Assembly: GCA_011525945.1 (NCBI GenBank)
Contig: WYBJ01000145.1
Location: 1 to 57,398, forward strand
DNA from: Burkholderiaceae bacterium
GTDB lineage: Bacteria > Pseudomonadota > Gammaproteobacteria > Burkholderiales > WYBJ01
Length of the DNA stretch: 57,398 nt
Direction: 5' to 3'
Shown here: in pieces, positions 35,906 to 43,725 of the stretch
Position numbering within the stretch: position 1 is the stretch's first letter
Layout: every line of letters begins with the position of its first letter
Notes under the pieces: model-generated
The model's database searches: none
What the model was told of the DNA's origin: nothing
The model's input: the letters and a program-made list of their open reading frames with translations, nothing else
Program-made: the position numbers and the translations under genes

Positions 35906-35933
35906 CGAACGCGATCGATCTCGGGACGGCACG

Positions 35934-36938
35934 ATGGGCTTACTGGTCGACGGACAGTGGCGGGATCAGTGGTACGACACCAAGAGCACGGGTGGCCGTT
36001 TCGAGCGCATGGCGAGCCGGTTTCGCAATTGGATTACTGCCGATGGCGGCGCGGGCCCGACCGGCGAGGGCGGATTCAAGGCGCAACGCAGCCGCTATCA
36101 CCTGTATGTCTCGTACGCCTGCCCGTGGGCGCACCGTGCGCTGGTGATGCGCGCATGGAAGGGGTTGGAGGCGCATATTGGCGTTTCCGTGGTGCATCCC
36201 CTGATGCTGGACAAGGGCTGGGAGCTGGGCGTCGACTTCGATGGCGCCACGGGCGATTCGCTGTACGGCTTCGAGAAGCTCTATCAGCTCTATTGCAAAG
36301 CCGATGCGCACTACACCGGTCGCGTGACGGTGCCAGTGCTCTGGGACAAGGAGCGCGAGACGATCGTCAGCAACGAGTCCTCGGAGATCATCCGTATGCT
36401 CGGCAGCGCGTTCGATGGCGTCGGTGCGAGCGCTGGCGATTATTACCCGGCCGATCTGCGCCGAGACATCGATGCGATCAACGACGTCGTTTATCCTCGG
36501 GTCAACAACGGCGTTTACCGGGCCGGCTTTGCCACCAGCCAGACCGCGTATGACGAAGCCGCGAGCGCGCTGTTCGAGACGCTGGAGGATCTTGAACACC
36601 GGCTGGAAGCGAGGCGATATCTTCTCGGCCATGTCCTGACCGAAGCCGACCTGCGCTTGTGGACGACTCTGGTGCGCTTCGATGCCGTGTATGTGACGCA
36701 CTTCAAGTGCGATCGCAAGCGCATTGCCGACTACCCCAATCTTTCCGGCCTGTTGCGCGACATCTACCAGATGCCCGGGGTGGCGCAAACGGTGCGTATG
36801 GACCACATCCGTCATCACTACTTTCGCAGCCATCCGACGATCAATCCTCTGGGTATCGTTTCCATCGGCCCGCAGCAGGATTTTTCTGCTGCCCATGACC
36901 GGGATCGGTTGGGCAAGAGAGTAATTCGCGGCGTCTGA
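35934..36938 (+). CDS. Glutathionyl-hydroquinone reductase
   Basis: 334-residue xi-class GST-like enzyme that reductively removes glutathione from glutathionyl-hydroquinones. The catalytic Cys63 sits in [11 protein letters not shown], the family hallmark; [10 protein letters not shown] follows at the glutathione site, and the helical C-terminal half carries [18 protein letters not shown]. Length fits the YqjG/PcpF group. It starts 28 bases after the SRPBCC gene, and wrbA follows, so quinone-handling enzymes are grouped here. Confidence 0.95.
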   Translation: MGLLVDGQWRDQWYDTKSTGGRFERMASRFRNWITADGGAGPTGEGGFKAQRSRYHLYVSYACPWAHRALVMRAWKGLEAHIGVSVVHPLMLDKGWELGVDFDGATGDSLYGFEKLYQLYCKADAHYTGRVTVPVLWDKERETIVSNESSEIIRMLGSAFDGVGASAGDYYPADLRRDIDAINDVVYPRVNNGVYRAGFATSQTAYDEAASALFETLEDLEHRLEARRYLLGHVLTEADLRLWTTLVRFDAVYVTHFKCDRKRIADYPNLSGLLRDIYQMPGVAQTVRMDHIRHHYFRSHPTINPLGIVSIGPQQDFSAAHDRDRLGKRVIRGV

Positions 36939-36987
36939 ACGACGTATTGGCGAGGTTCGACGGAACGCAGCCGACAGGAGAATGCAC

Positions 36988-37587
36988 ATGAGCAATGTTC
37001 GACTGGCTGTCATCTACTACAGCACCTACGGCACCAACCATGCGATGGCGGAGCTTGCTGTGACAGCGGCGCAAGAAGCGGGTGCCGAAGTGCGCCTGCT
37101 CAAGGTGCGGGAGACCGCCCCGGACGCAGTCGTGGCCGGGCAGAAGGCCTGGGCGGCGCAGGCCGAGCGCACCGCCCACGTGGCGCAGGCGGGCCCGGCC
37201 GACATGGAGTGGGCGAACGCTTACCTGTTCAGTGCCCCGACCCGCTTCGGCACGGTCGCCAGCCAGATGCGAGCTTTCATCGACACGCTGGGTCCGACCT
37301 GGTTGGCAGGCCACTTGGCCAACAAGGCCGTGAGCGCGATGACCAGCGCGCAGAACATGCACGGAGGCCAGGAGTCCACGCTCATCGGGCTTTACACGAC
37401 GTTCATCCATTGGGGCGCAATCATCGTGCCGCCGGGCTACACGGACCCGTCACTGTTCGCGGCCGGCGGGAATCCCTACGGGACTAGCTTTACCGCCAGC
37501 GGCGGCCCGCTCAGCGACGAAGTGCGGGCTGCGGTTCGCTTTCAGAGCAAACGATTGGTTGAATTCGCACGCAGGATCGCCAGCTAG
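36988..37587 (+). CDS. wrbA: NAD(P)H:quinone oxidoreductase WrbA
   Basis: 199-residue flavodoxin-like FMN enzyme that reduces quinones by two electrons. It shows [17 protein letters not shown] for the FMN phosphate, [19 protein letters not shown] and [23 protein letters not shown] 36988 lies 7 bases after GGAG; the preceding ATG at 36982 is too close to that site. With the hydroquinone reductase upstream (49-base gap) it forms a likely quinone-detoxifying pair. Confidence 0.95.
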   Translation: MSNVRLAVIYYSTYGTNHAMAELAVTAAQEAGAEVRLLKVRETAPDAVVAGQKAWAAQAERTAHVAQAGPADMEWANAYLFSAPTRFGTVASQMRAFIDTLGPTWLAGHLANKAVSAMTSAQNMHGGQESTLIGLYTTFIHWGAIIVPPGYTDPSLFAAGGNPYGTSFTASGGPLSDEVRAAVRFQSKRLVEFARRIAS

Positions 37588-37751
37588 TCGCGAGGTTTCG
37601 CTATGGCCTGCGCTCAGCGCGGCGTGGGCTCTCCATCTTTGGTCCCCTTGGGCTATCTCGAAAATGCCTCGCAGGGTGCACGATGAGGCGTGACATCCGC
37701 GGTCCGGGCGTTTACTGTACGCCCTCGCTTTCAACACGTGAGGGATACACG

Positions 37752-38153
37752 ATGGGAATCTTCAGCGCCATCCTCGACAAGCTCCGCAACCTCGGCTCGA
37801 GCGCGCACGCGGCCGCGCCCGGTGCGGCAAGCGCTCCTGCGGCCACGAGCTCGCCCCCGCAGGCCGCCCCATCCGCTTCTGCGGCGGTGCTTCAGAACGT
37901 GGACATCGACGCGGTTCTGGCGCAGATGACTGCGCGCAAGGGTGGCGGCGGAAACTATCGAACCTCGATCGTCGATCTGCTGAAGCTGCTCGATCTGGAT
38001 TCGAGCCTCGCCGCACGCAAGGAACTCGCCGAGGAACTGAACGTCAATGCCGGCGCCCACGGCAGTGCGGAGCAGAACATCGCGCTGCATAAGGCGGTCA
38101 TGCGCAAGGTCGCCGAGAATGGCGGCAAGGTCCCGGACAGCATGCGCGATTGA
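37752..38153 (+). CDS. DUF3597 family protein
   Basis: 133 residues: an N-terminal MGIFSAILDKL, an Ala/Pro/Ser-rich linker (about 18-48), and the DUF3597 domain (about 50-133; VDIDAVLAQMTARKGG, then SIVDLLKLLDLDSSLAARKE). This resembles a small cytosolic helical domain with an LysM-less relative in enterobacteria; function unknown. Start ATG 37752. It ends 6 bases from the convergent SDR gene. Confidence 0.85.
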   Translation: MGIFSAILDKLRNLGSSAHAAAPGAASAPAATSSPPQAAPSASAAVLQNVDIDAVLAQMTARKGGGGNYRTSIVDLLKLLDLDSSLAARKELAEELNVNAGAHGSAEQNIALHKAVMRKVAENGGKVPDSMRD

Positions 38154-38159
38154 TCGCGC

Positions 38160-38897
38160 TTACTGGAAGTACATGCCGCCGTTGACGAGATAGCACTGCC
38201 CGGTGATGAAGCCGGCGTCTTCGCTTGCCAGATAGAGCATGAGTGATGTGCACTCCTCGGGCTGGCCGAGGCGGCGGATGGGCTGCTCGGGGTGAAGCGG
38301 CTTGTGCTTCTGGAACGCGTCGCGCTCGACGTCGAACGTGCCAGGTCCGATGCAGTTGGCGGTGATGTTGTGCGCGGCGAATTCGCGCGCGATGCCGCGG
38401 GTGAAGCCGACGATGCCGAGCTTCACCATCGCCTTGGCCGGACCGGTGCCGAGGAAGGGCGCGATTCCGGAGAAATTGATGATGCGCCCCCACTTGCGCT
38501 CGATCATTGCGGGCAGCACGGCGCGGCAGATGTTTCGTGGGCCGGTCAGGTTGACGGCAACGTTGCGCTCCCAGACCTCATCGCTCTCGGCGAGGAAGCC
38601 GCCTTCGGCGCGATGCACGGCGTTGTTGATCGCGACGTCGATCGAGCCCAACTGCTTGTGCGCCTCGGCCACGAACGATGCGACCGCGGCTGCATCGGCG
38701 ACATCGCACTGTACCGCGACGGCCTTTACGCCGAGTGCTCTGATCTCGCCCGCAACGGCGTTGAGCTCACGCATCTTGCTGCTGGTGCACAGCGCGAGAT
38801 TCGCGCCTTCGCGCGCGAACTGCAATGCGGCCAGCCGTCCCATGTTGCGGCTCGCGCCCGTGATCAGAACGTTTTTACCCTTGAGTCCGGTTTCCAT
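38160..38897 (-). CDS. SDR-family oxidoreductase with Tyr replaced
   Basis: 245 residues. The cofactor motif VLITGASRNMGRLAALQFA is intact, NNA is present (INNAVHR), and Ser143 in NFSGIAP is kept, but the segment that should read YxxxK is KAMVK (155-159), so the catalytic Tyr is Lys155 while Lys159 remains. The C terminus (FITGQCYLVNGGMYFQ) is normal. The fold and cofactor binding are likely preserved, while standard hydride-transfer chemistry is doubtful. It is convergent with the DUF3597 gene; 156 bases upstream contain no gene. Confidence 0.9.
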   Translation of the reverse strand: METGLKGKNVLITGASRNMGRLAALQFAREGANLALCTSSKMRELNAVAGEIRALGVKAVAVQCDVADAAAVASFVAEAHKQLGSIDVAINNAVHRAEGGFLAESDEVWERNVAVNLTGPRNICRAVLPAMIERKWGRIINFSGIAPFLGTGPAKAMVKLGIVGFTRGIAREFAAHNITANCIGPGTFDVERDAFQKHKPLHPEQPIRRLGQPEECTSLMLYLASEDAGFITGQCYLVNGGMYFQ

Positions 38898-39053
38898 GGT
38901 CGCGAGTCCTCAGGTGTCGTGATTGCGTCGATGGTGCTGTCTTGTGTAGCGTTGCAGCCCGTGCCGTGCGGGTGATCTTCCGCTATTGCACAGTCGCATG
39001 ATCTCATCCTTCGTCGTCGAACGCCGCGCGCGTGCGGCGGTGCGAGCACCACT

Positions 39054-39821
39054 TTACACGAGCAATTCGCGTGCAATCCGCCGCACATCCATTTCGAACT
39101 CGAGCTCGACCACGGGTGGCCATGCGTACGTCCACGTCAGACCGTTCGCGCAGGCACCGCGTGCCGCAAGCACTTCGCCCACGAGGTGGCCGATGTTCTG
39201 CACCGTGTACGCTTGCGTCGAAGTCGCATCGCGCCACGAAAAACCGAGCAAGCCGAGCCGGCGTTCCATCTCCTGCATCACCGCGCTCAGCTTGGCGCGC
39301 ATGCCTTCGGGCGAGGTGTCGCCGCGGTGCACGATGCGCTCGCGGTGGGTGCTGCCAGGGCCGAGCGATTCGCCGCCGCCCGCGAGCACGAAGCTCGCTG
39401 CGCGCGGGCCATCCGCCGCGGCAGGAACGGTGTACGAAAAGGCATGCATGACGGGCTCGCGCGGCGCATCGTACATCGGACAGACGTTGGTACGCGCCAC
39501 CGGGTTGACCGGTTTGTCGCCGCCGCGGTAGAGGCCCCAGCGCTCCAGCGTCACCACGTAGGCCTTGTTGAAGTCGCGAAAGCCTTCCTCGGTGAAAGGC
39601 GCAGGCGAGCGCAGCTCGCAGGCGGCGAATGCGCCGAGCGGCCGGCCGATCGCGCCGAGGTGTCGTTCGACCGCGCTGAATGCTTGCGCCAGCGGCAGCG
39701 CTTCGCCGAAGCGCGCGCGCTCGAGCATGAAGCCCGGTTCGGCGGCGACACCGCTCGAGTATTGAAATACGGCTGGGATATAGCGATAGCCGCCGGCGGC
39801 GAAGGTCTCGACCGCGCTCAT
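39054..39821 (-). CDS. CnbZ-like / RidA-related deaminase family protein
   Basis: 255 residues. From memory the sequence resembles 2-amino-5-chloromuconate deaminase (CnbZ)-type proteins: YRYIPAVFQYSSGVAAEPGF, CELRSPAPFTEEGFRDFNKA, VNPVARTNVCP and a C-terminal RidA-like part (EMERRLGLLGFSWRDATSTQ). Such enzymes hydrolyse enamine or imine groups in aromatic-amine catabolism, but the present substrate is unknown. The ATG overlaps the stop of the ThDP gene upstream as ATGA, so the two are translated together. I give the family with moderate confidence and the activity with low confidence. Confidence 0.55.
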   Translation of the reverse strand: MSAVETFAAGGYRYIPAVFQYSSGVAAEPGFMLERARFGEALPLAQAFSAVERHLGAIGRPLGAFAACELRSPAPFTEEGFRDFNKAYVVTLERWGLYRGGDKPVNPVARTNVCPMYDAPREPVMHAFSYTVPAAADGPRAASFVLAGGGESLGPGSTHRERIVHRGDTSPEGMRAKLSAVMQEMERRLGLLGFSWRDATSTQAYTVQNIGHLVGEVLAARGACANGLTWTYAWPPVVELEFEMDVRRIARELLV

Positions 39822-41368
39822 GCCATCACCACGTCGATCAGGTACGGCCCGCGCTGCGCCATCGCGTAGTCGAGTTGTTTGGTCAACTGCTCCAGGTCGC
39901 GCACTTCCGCCCCCGGTACGCCGAGGCTCTTGGCCATGGTGACGAAATCGATGCCGGGCCGGTCGAGCATGAGCATGTCGTTTGCGCGCGGACCGGGGTT
40001 GGCTGCGCCGACATCGGCGAGCTGGCTGTAGAGGATCTTGTAGGAATGGTTGGAGAAGATCAGCACGCACACGTCGAGGCCCTCGCGCGCCATCGTCCAT
40101 AGCGACTGGAACGTGTACATCGCGCTGCCGTCACCGATGAGTGCGATCACCTTGCGATTGGGACAGGCCACCGCGGCGCCGACCGCGACCGGCGTGCCGT
40201 AGCCGATCGAGCCGCCCATGTTGTTGAGCCAGTCGTGCGGCGGCGCGCCCGCGCTGTAGGGAAAGAAGCCGCGGCCGGTCGTGATCGATTCGTCGACCAC
40301 GATGGCGCCTTCGGGCATGGTCGCGCCCAGCGCGCAGCCCAAGCCGTCAAGCGTGAATTTGCCCGTGGGCCGCTCCGGGCGACCCGGTTGCGCAACGCCC
40401 GCCGGCTTTTCCGTGAGCGCGCCCAATTCGGCGGCGAGCGCCTCGAGCGAGGCGATCGGATCGCCTTCCACGGGACACAGCGTGACCGTCTCGCAGCCCG
40501 CGGGCGTAAGCACGCTCGGCTTGCCGGGATAGGCGAAGAACGCGGCCGGCGCTTTGGCGCCGACCAGCACCATGTGCCGCGTCCCTTCGAGTTGTTGTTG
40601 CGCCGTCTCCACCACGAAGTGCAGCCGCAGCATCGGCACGCGGCCCGCGCCACGCTCGATGCGCGCCGTGCCGCCCGCACCCTGGATGCGGCACCCCGTC
40701 TTCGCCGCGATCTTGCCCGCGAGCTCGAGCCCGGACGCACGCAATGCGCGCCCGCCCAGATAGAGCATTGCCGAGCTGCCGTTGCGCAATGCCTTGGCGG
40801 CTGCGATCACCGCGTCCTCATCCGGCCGCGGCGGTGGCGGCGTGTCGGGGGTATCGGCAACGCCTTGCGCTTCGCCCCAAGCGGTATCGGCCGGTAGGAT
40901 GAGGGTGGCGATCTGCCCGGGTGCGACCCGCGCCGCTTGAATCGCCAACGCCCCGTCGCCGGCGACCGTTTTCGCTGTGGGCGAGGTCTTCACCCAGTGC
41001 GAGAACGGGCGCGCGATGCCCTCGATGTCGGCGGTAAGCGGCGTGTCGTACTGGATGTGGTAGAGCGCATGCTCGCCCACGACGTTGACGATGCCCGAGC
41101 CGGCCTTCTTCGCGTTATGCAGATTGGCGGCGGCGTTCGCAAGCCCGGGGCCGAGATGGAGCAGCGTCGATGCCGGCCGGTCCGTCATGCGGTAATAGCC
41201 GTCCGCGGCGCCACTGCACACCCCTTCGAACAGACCCAGCACGCAGCGCATGCCCTCGACCCGGTCGAGCGCGCCGACGAAGTGCATCTCCGAGGTGCCC
41301 GGGTTCGCGAAACAGACCTCGACCCCGCCCTTCAGCAATGTACGAACCAGGCTTTCCGCGCCGTTCAT
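39818..41368 (-). CDS. Acetolactate-synthase-large-subunit-like ThDP enzyme
   Basis: 516 residues. The N-terminal domain carries the ThDP Glu in GLFEGVCSGAADGYYRMT, and the C-terminal domain has IALIGDGSAMYTFQSLW with the following Asn in IFSNHSYKIL for metal and diphosphate. It is shorter than true acetolactate synthase (about 560-590) and has no regulatory subunit nearby; it resembles a benzoylformate-decarboxylase-like subgroup often labelled acetolactate synthase. Translationally coupled to the CnbZ-like gene downstream, suggesting a catabolic step. Divergent from the amidohydrolase gene, with a 160-base spacer. Confidence 0.88.
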   Translation of the reverse strand: MNGAESLVRTLLKGGVEVCFANPGTSEMHFVGALDRVEGMRCVLGLFEGVCSGAADGYYRMTDRPASTLLHLGPGLANAAANLHNAKKAGSGIVNVVGEHALYHIQYDTPLTADIEGIARPFSHWVKTSPTAKTVAGDGALAIQAARVAPGQIATLILPADTAWGEAQGVADTPDTPPPPRPDEDAVIAAAKALRNGSSAMLYLGGRALRASGLELAGKIAAKTGCRIQGAGGTARIERGAGRVPMLRLHFVVETAQQQLEGTRHMVLVGAKAPAAFFAYPGKPSVLTPAGCETVTLCPVEGDPIASLEALAAELGALTEKPAGVAQPGRPERPTGKFTLDGLGCALGATMPEGAIVVDESITTGRGFFPYSAGAPPHDWLNNMGGSIGYGTPVAVGAAVACPNRKVIALIGDGSAMYTFQSLWTMAREGLDVCVLIFSNHSYKILYSQLADVGAANPGPRANDMLMLDRPGIDFVTMAKSLGVPGAEVRDLEQLTKQLDYAMAQRGPYLIDVVMA

Positions 41369-41528
41369 GAATGCATCCTCCCTGCAAGCGTGGTCGCATT
41401 ATAGGTGCGCATGGGCCGGCTCGGCCGCGCGCGGTCGCAGTCGAGCCGCGCTGCGACGCGGCGCGGTACTATCGGCGCTACGGATGCATGCGATTCGCGG
41501 CCGAACGACGAAAGGGGAGCAAGGGCGC

Positions 41529-42518
41529 ATGAGAACCATCGACATTCATGCTCACATGGTGCCACGCTCGCTGTGGCAAGCCGTGGCGGCGAGGCGGGAC
41601 TGGTATGGCTACCGCGATCATGGCGGCAACGGCGATCGCATCATCGGTAACGGCCAGGTAACCACGTTCACGTCGGACAAGGTGCGCTACACCCCCGAGC
41701 AGCGGCTGGCGGACATGGATGCGCAAGGCACCGACGTGCAGGTGGTGTCGATTCATACGCCGTTTGCCGGCTATCACCTCGACGCCGACCAGGGCAGGGC
41801 GCTTGCACGCGAGGTCAACGACGAGATCGCCGAAATGACGCGCACTTGGCCGACGCGCTTCGCGGGGCTCGCCACGCTGCCCATGCAGGACGTGGGCGCG
41901 GCGATCGAGGAGCTCGAGCGCGCGCTCAAGCTCGGGCTCAAGGGCGCCGAGCTCGATACCGAGGTGAACGGCGAACAGTGGGACGAGCGCAAGTTCATGC
42001 CGTTCTTCAAGGCGGCCGAGAGTATGGGAGCCATGCTCTTCTTCCATCCGCAGCCACAGAACAACTTCCTGCGTGATCGGATCACGCGCCACGGGCTCGT
42101 GAACAGCGTCGGCGTCATCCTCGACGATGCGATCGTGACCGCAATCCTCATCTGCGGTGGGGTGCTCGAGGCGTGCCCGGACATCCGCATCTGCATCGCC
42201 CACGGCGGCGGGCCGGCTTGCTACGGCATGGGACGCCTCGACCGCGCGTGGCATGCGAGACCCGACGCTAGGACGATCCCGCAGCCGCCGAGCGCGTACC
42301 AGAAGCGGCTCTACTACGACACCGTCACCGGTAGCGAGGAGGCGCTGCGCTTCCTGCTCGACCAGGTCGGCGCGGAGCGCGTCGTGCTCGGCAGCGACTG
42401 GCCGTTCGTGCCGTTCGAGCCCTCGCCCGGCGGCTGGGTGCGGCAGATGAAGTCGCTCACGCAGGCGGAGAAGGACAAGATCCTGTGGCAGAACCTGGAA
42501 GCGCTGCTCAAACTCTAG
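41529..42518 (+). CDS. Amidohydrolase 2 (ACMSD-like) family protein
   Basis: 329-residue metal-dependent TIM-barrel enzyme related to aminocarboxymuconate-semialdehyde decarboxylase. Ligands are visible: H7-x-H9 in IDIHAHM, the MLFFHPQPQN His, the IAHGGG His, and the Asp in LGSDWPFVPFEPSPGG. This family decarboxylates or hydrolyses aromatic ring-cleavage products. ATG 41529 follows a GGGGAG. Together with the CnbZ-like and ThDP genes across the divergent spacer and the dehydrogenase downstream (16-base gap), it hints at an aromatic or amino-aromatic catabolic locus. Confidence 0.92.
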   Translation: MRTIDIHAHMVPRSLWQAVAARRDWYGYRDHGGNGDRIIGNGQVTTFTSDKVRYTPEQRLADMDAQGTDVQVVSIHTPFAGYHLDADQGRALAREVNDEIAEMTRTWPTRFAGLATLPMQDVGAAIEELERALKLGLKGAELDTEVNGEQWDERKFMPFFKAAESMGAMLFFHPQPQNNFLRDRITRHGLVNSVGVILDDAIVTAILICGGVLEACPDIRICIAHGGGPACYGMGRLDRAWHARPDARTIPQPPSAYQKRLYYDTVTGSEEALRFLLDQVGAERVVLGSDWPFVPFEPSPGGWVRQMKSLTQAEKDKILWQNLEALLKL

Positions 42519-42534
42519 AATCACAAGGAGCGTC

Positions 42535-43599
42535 ATGCCCGCCATGAACAAGCACAAGCAGATCCTCTGGTTCGACGACGGCAAGCGGCCGAACGTGGCC
42601 GACGAGCTGGAGAAGCACGCCGACATCACGGTACATCGACTTACGGCGCAGGGGCCCGCGGCGGACAACTGGGGTGCACTGGCCGCCTCGCAGGTGTACT
42701 GCATTACCTCGACGCGCCAGGAGCTGCCCGAGCAGTACAAGTGCCACGCGGCGCTGCTTGCTCGCTGCCCGGATCTGCTCGCCGTTTCCACCACCGGTGC
42801 GGGTTACGACACGGTCGACGTGGCCGCGTGCAACGCGGCCGGCGTGCTGGTGGTCAACCAGGCCGGATCGAACGCGGACGCGGTGGCCGAGCATGCGGTG
42901 GCCATGATGCTCTCGCTCACGAAGAAGATTCCCCAGACCGACCGCTCGCTGCACCGGGAGATGCGCACGCCACGCGAGCAGTTCAAGGGCTGGAATGCGC
43001 ATGGGCGCACGCTCGGCATCATCGGCCTGGGTAACGTCGGGCGGCGGGTCGCACGCATCTGCGGCCTTGGATTGCAGATGCGTGTGCTCGCTTTCGATCC
43101 TTACCTGAGCGCCGACGAGATCCAGGCGCGAGGCGCGACCAAGGTCGACTTCGCCACGCTGCTCGCGCAAGCGCGCTTCGTCAGCGTGCATTGTCCCTAC
43201 AACGACGATACGCGCGGCATGCTCGGCGCCGCGCAACTTGCGGCGCTCCCTCGAGGCGCGTTTGTCGTCACCACCGCCCGCGGCGGCATCGTCGACGAGC
43301 AGGCGCTCGCCGATGCGCTCGGGCGCGGTCATCTGGGCGGCGCCGGGGTCGATGTCTGGATGGACGAACCGCCGCCGTTATCGCATCCGCTGCTTGCGCT
43401 CGACAACGTGCTCGCGACCTATCACACGGCCGGCATCACCGAGGATTCGCGCACCAACATGGCGACCTGGAATGCCGAGCAGGTGATTGGCATCCTGCGT
43501 GGCGAGCGCCCGCCGCGGCTCGTCAACCCGGAAGCGTGGGCGCGCTACGTTCCTCGCTTCGAACGGGTGTTCGGATTCAGGCCGCAGGCGGAAGACTGA
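42535..43599 (+). CDS. D-2-hydroxyacid dehydrogenase
   Basis: 354-residue NAD-dependent dehydrogenase. Cofactor motif LGIIGLGNVGRRVARICG; active-site Arg in TTARGGIVDEQALADAL; the Glu in WMDEPPPLSHPL; the His in ATYHTAGIT. The N-terminal sequence (KQILWFDDGKRPNVADEL) is unlike standard phosphoglycerate dehydrogenase. AAGGAG precedes the ATG by 6 bases, and the amidohydrolase ends 16 bases before, so they should be co-transcribed. Substrate unknown. It converges on the UGSC gene. Confidence 0.93.
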   Translation: MPAMNKHKQILWFDDGKRPNVADELEKHADITVHRLTAQGPAADNWGALAASQVYCITSTRQELPEQYKCHAALLARCPDLLAVSTTGAGYDTVDVAACNAAGVLVVNQAGSNADAVAEHAVAMMLSLTKKIPQTDRSLHREMRTPREQFKGWNAHGRTLGIIGLGNVGRRVARICGLGLQMRVLAFDPYLSADEIQARGATKVDFATLLAQARFVSVHCPYNDDTRGMLGAAQLAALPRGAFVVTTARGGIVDEQALADALGRGHLGGAGVDVWMDEPPPLSHPLLALDNVLATYHTAGITEDSRTNMATWNAEQVIGILRGERPPRLVNPEAWARYVPRFERVFGFRPQAED

Positions 43600-43725
43600 C
43601 ATCCCGGCGCGCGCGGCGCGGCGCCTAGGTTCGGGCGCATCGCGGTCTGCCGGTTATCCCGATGGGCGTACGCCGGCCCAGCGCAATTCGGCCGCCGCAG
43701 TGGCGTGAACGCCTGGGCTGCGTGC

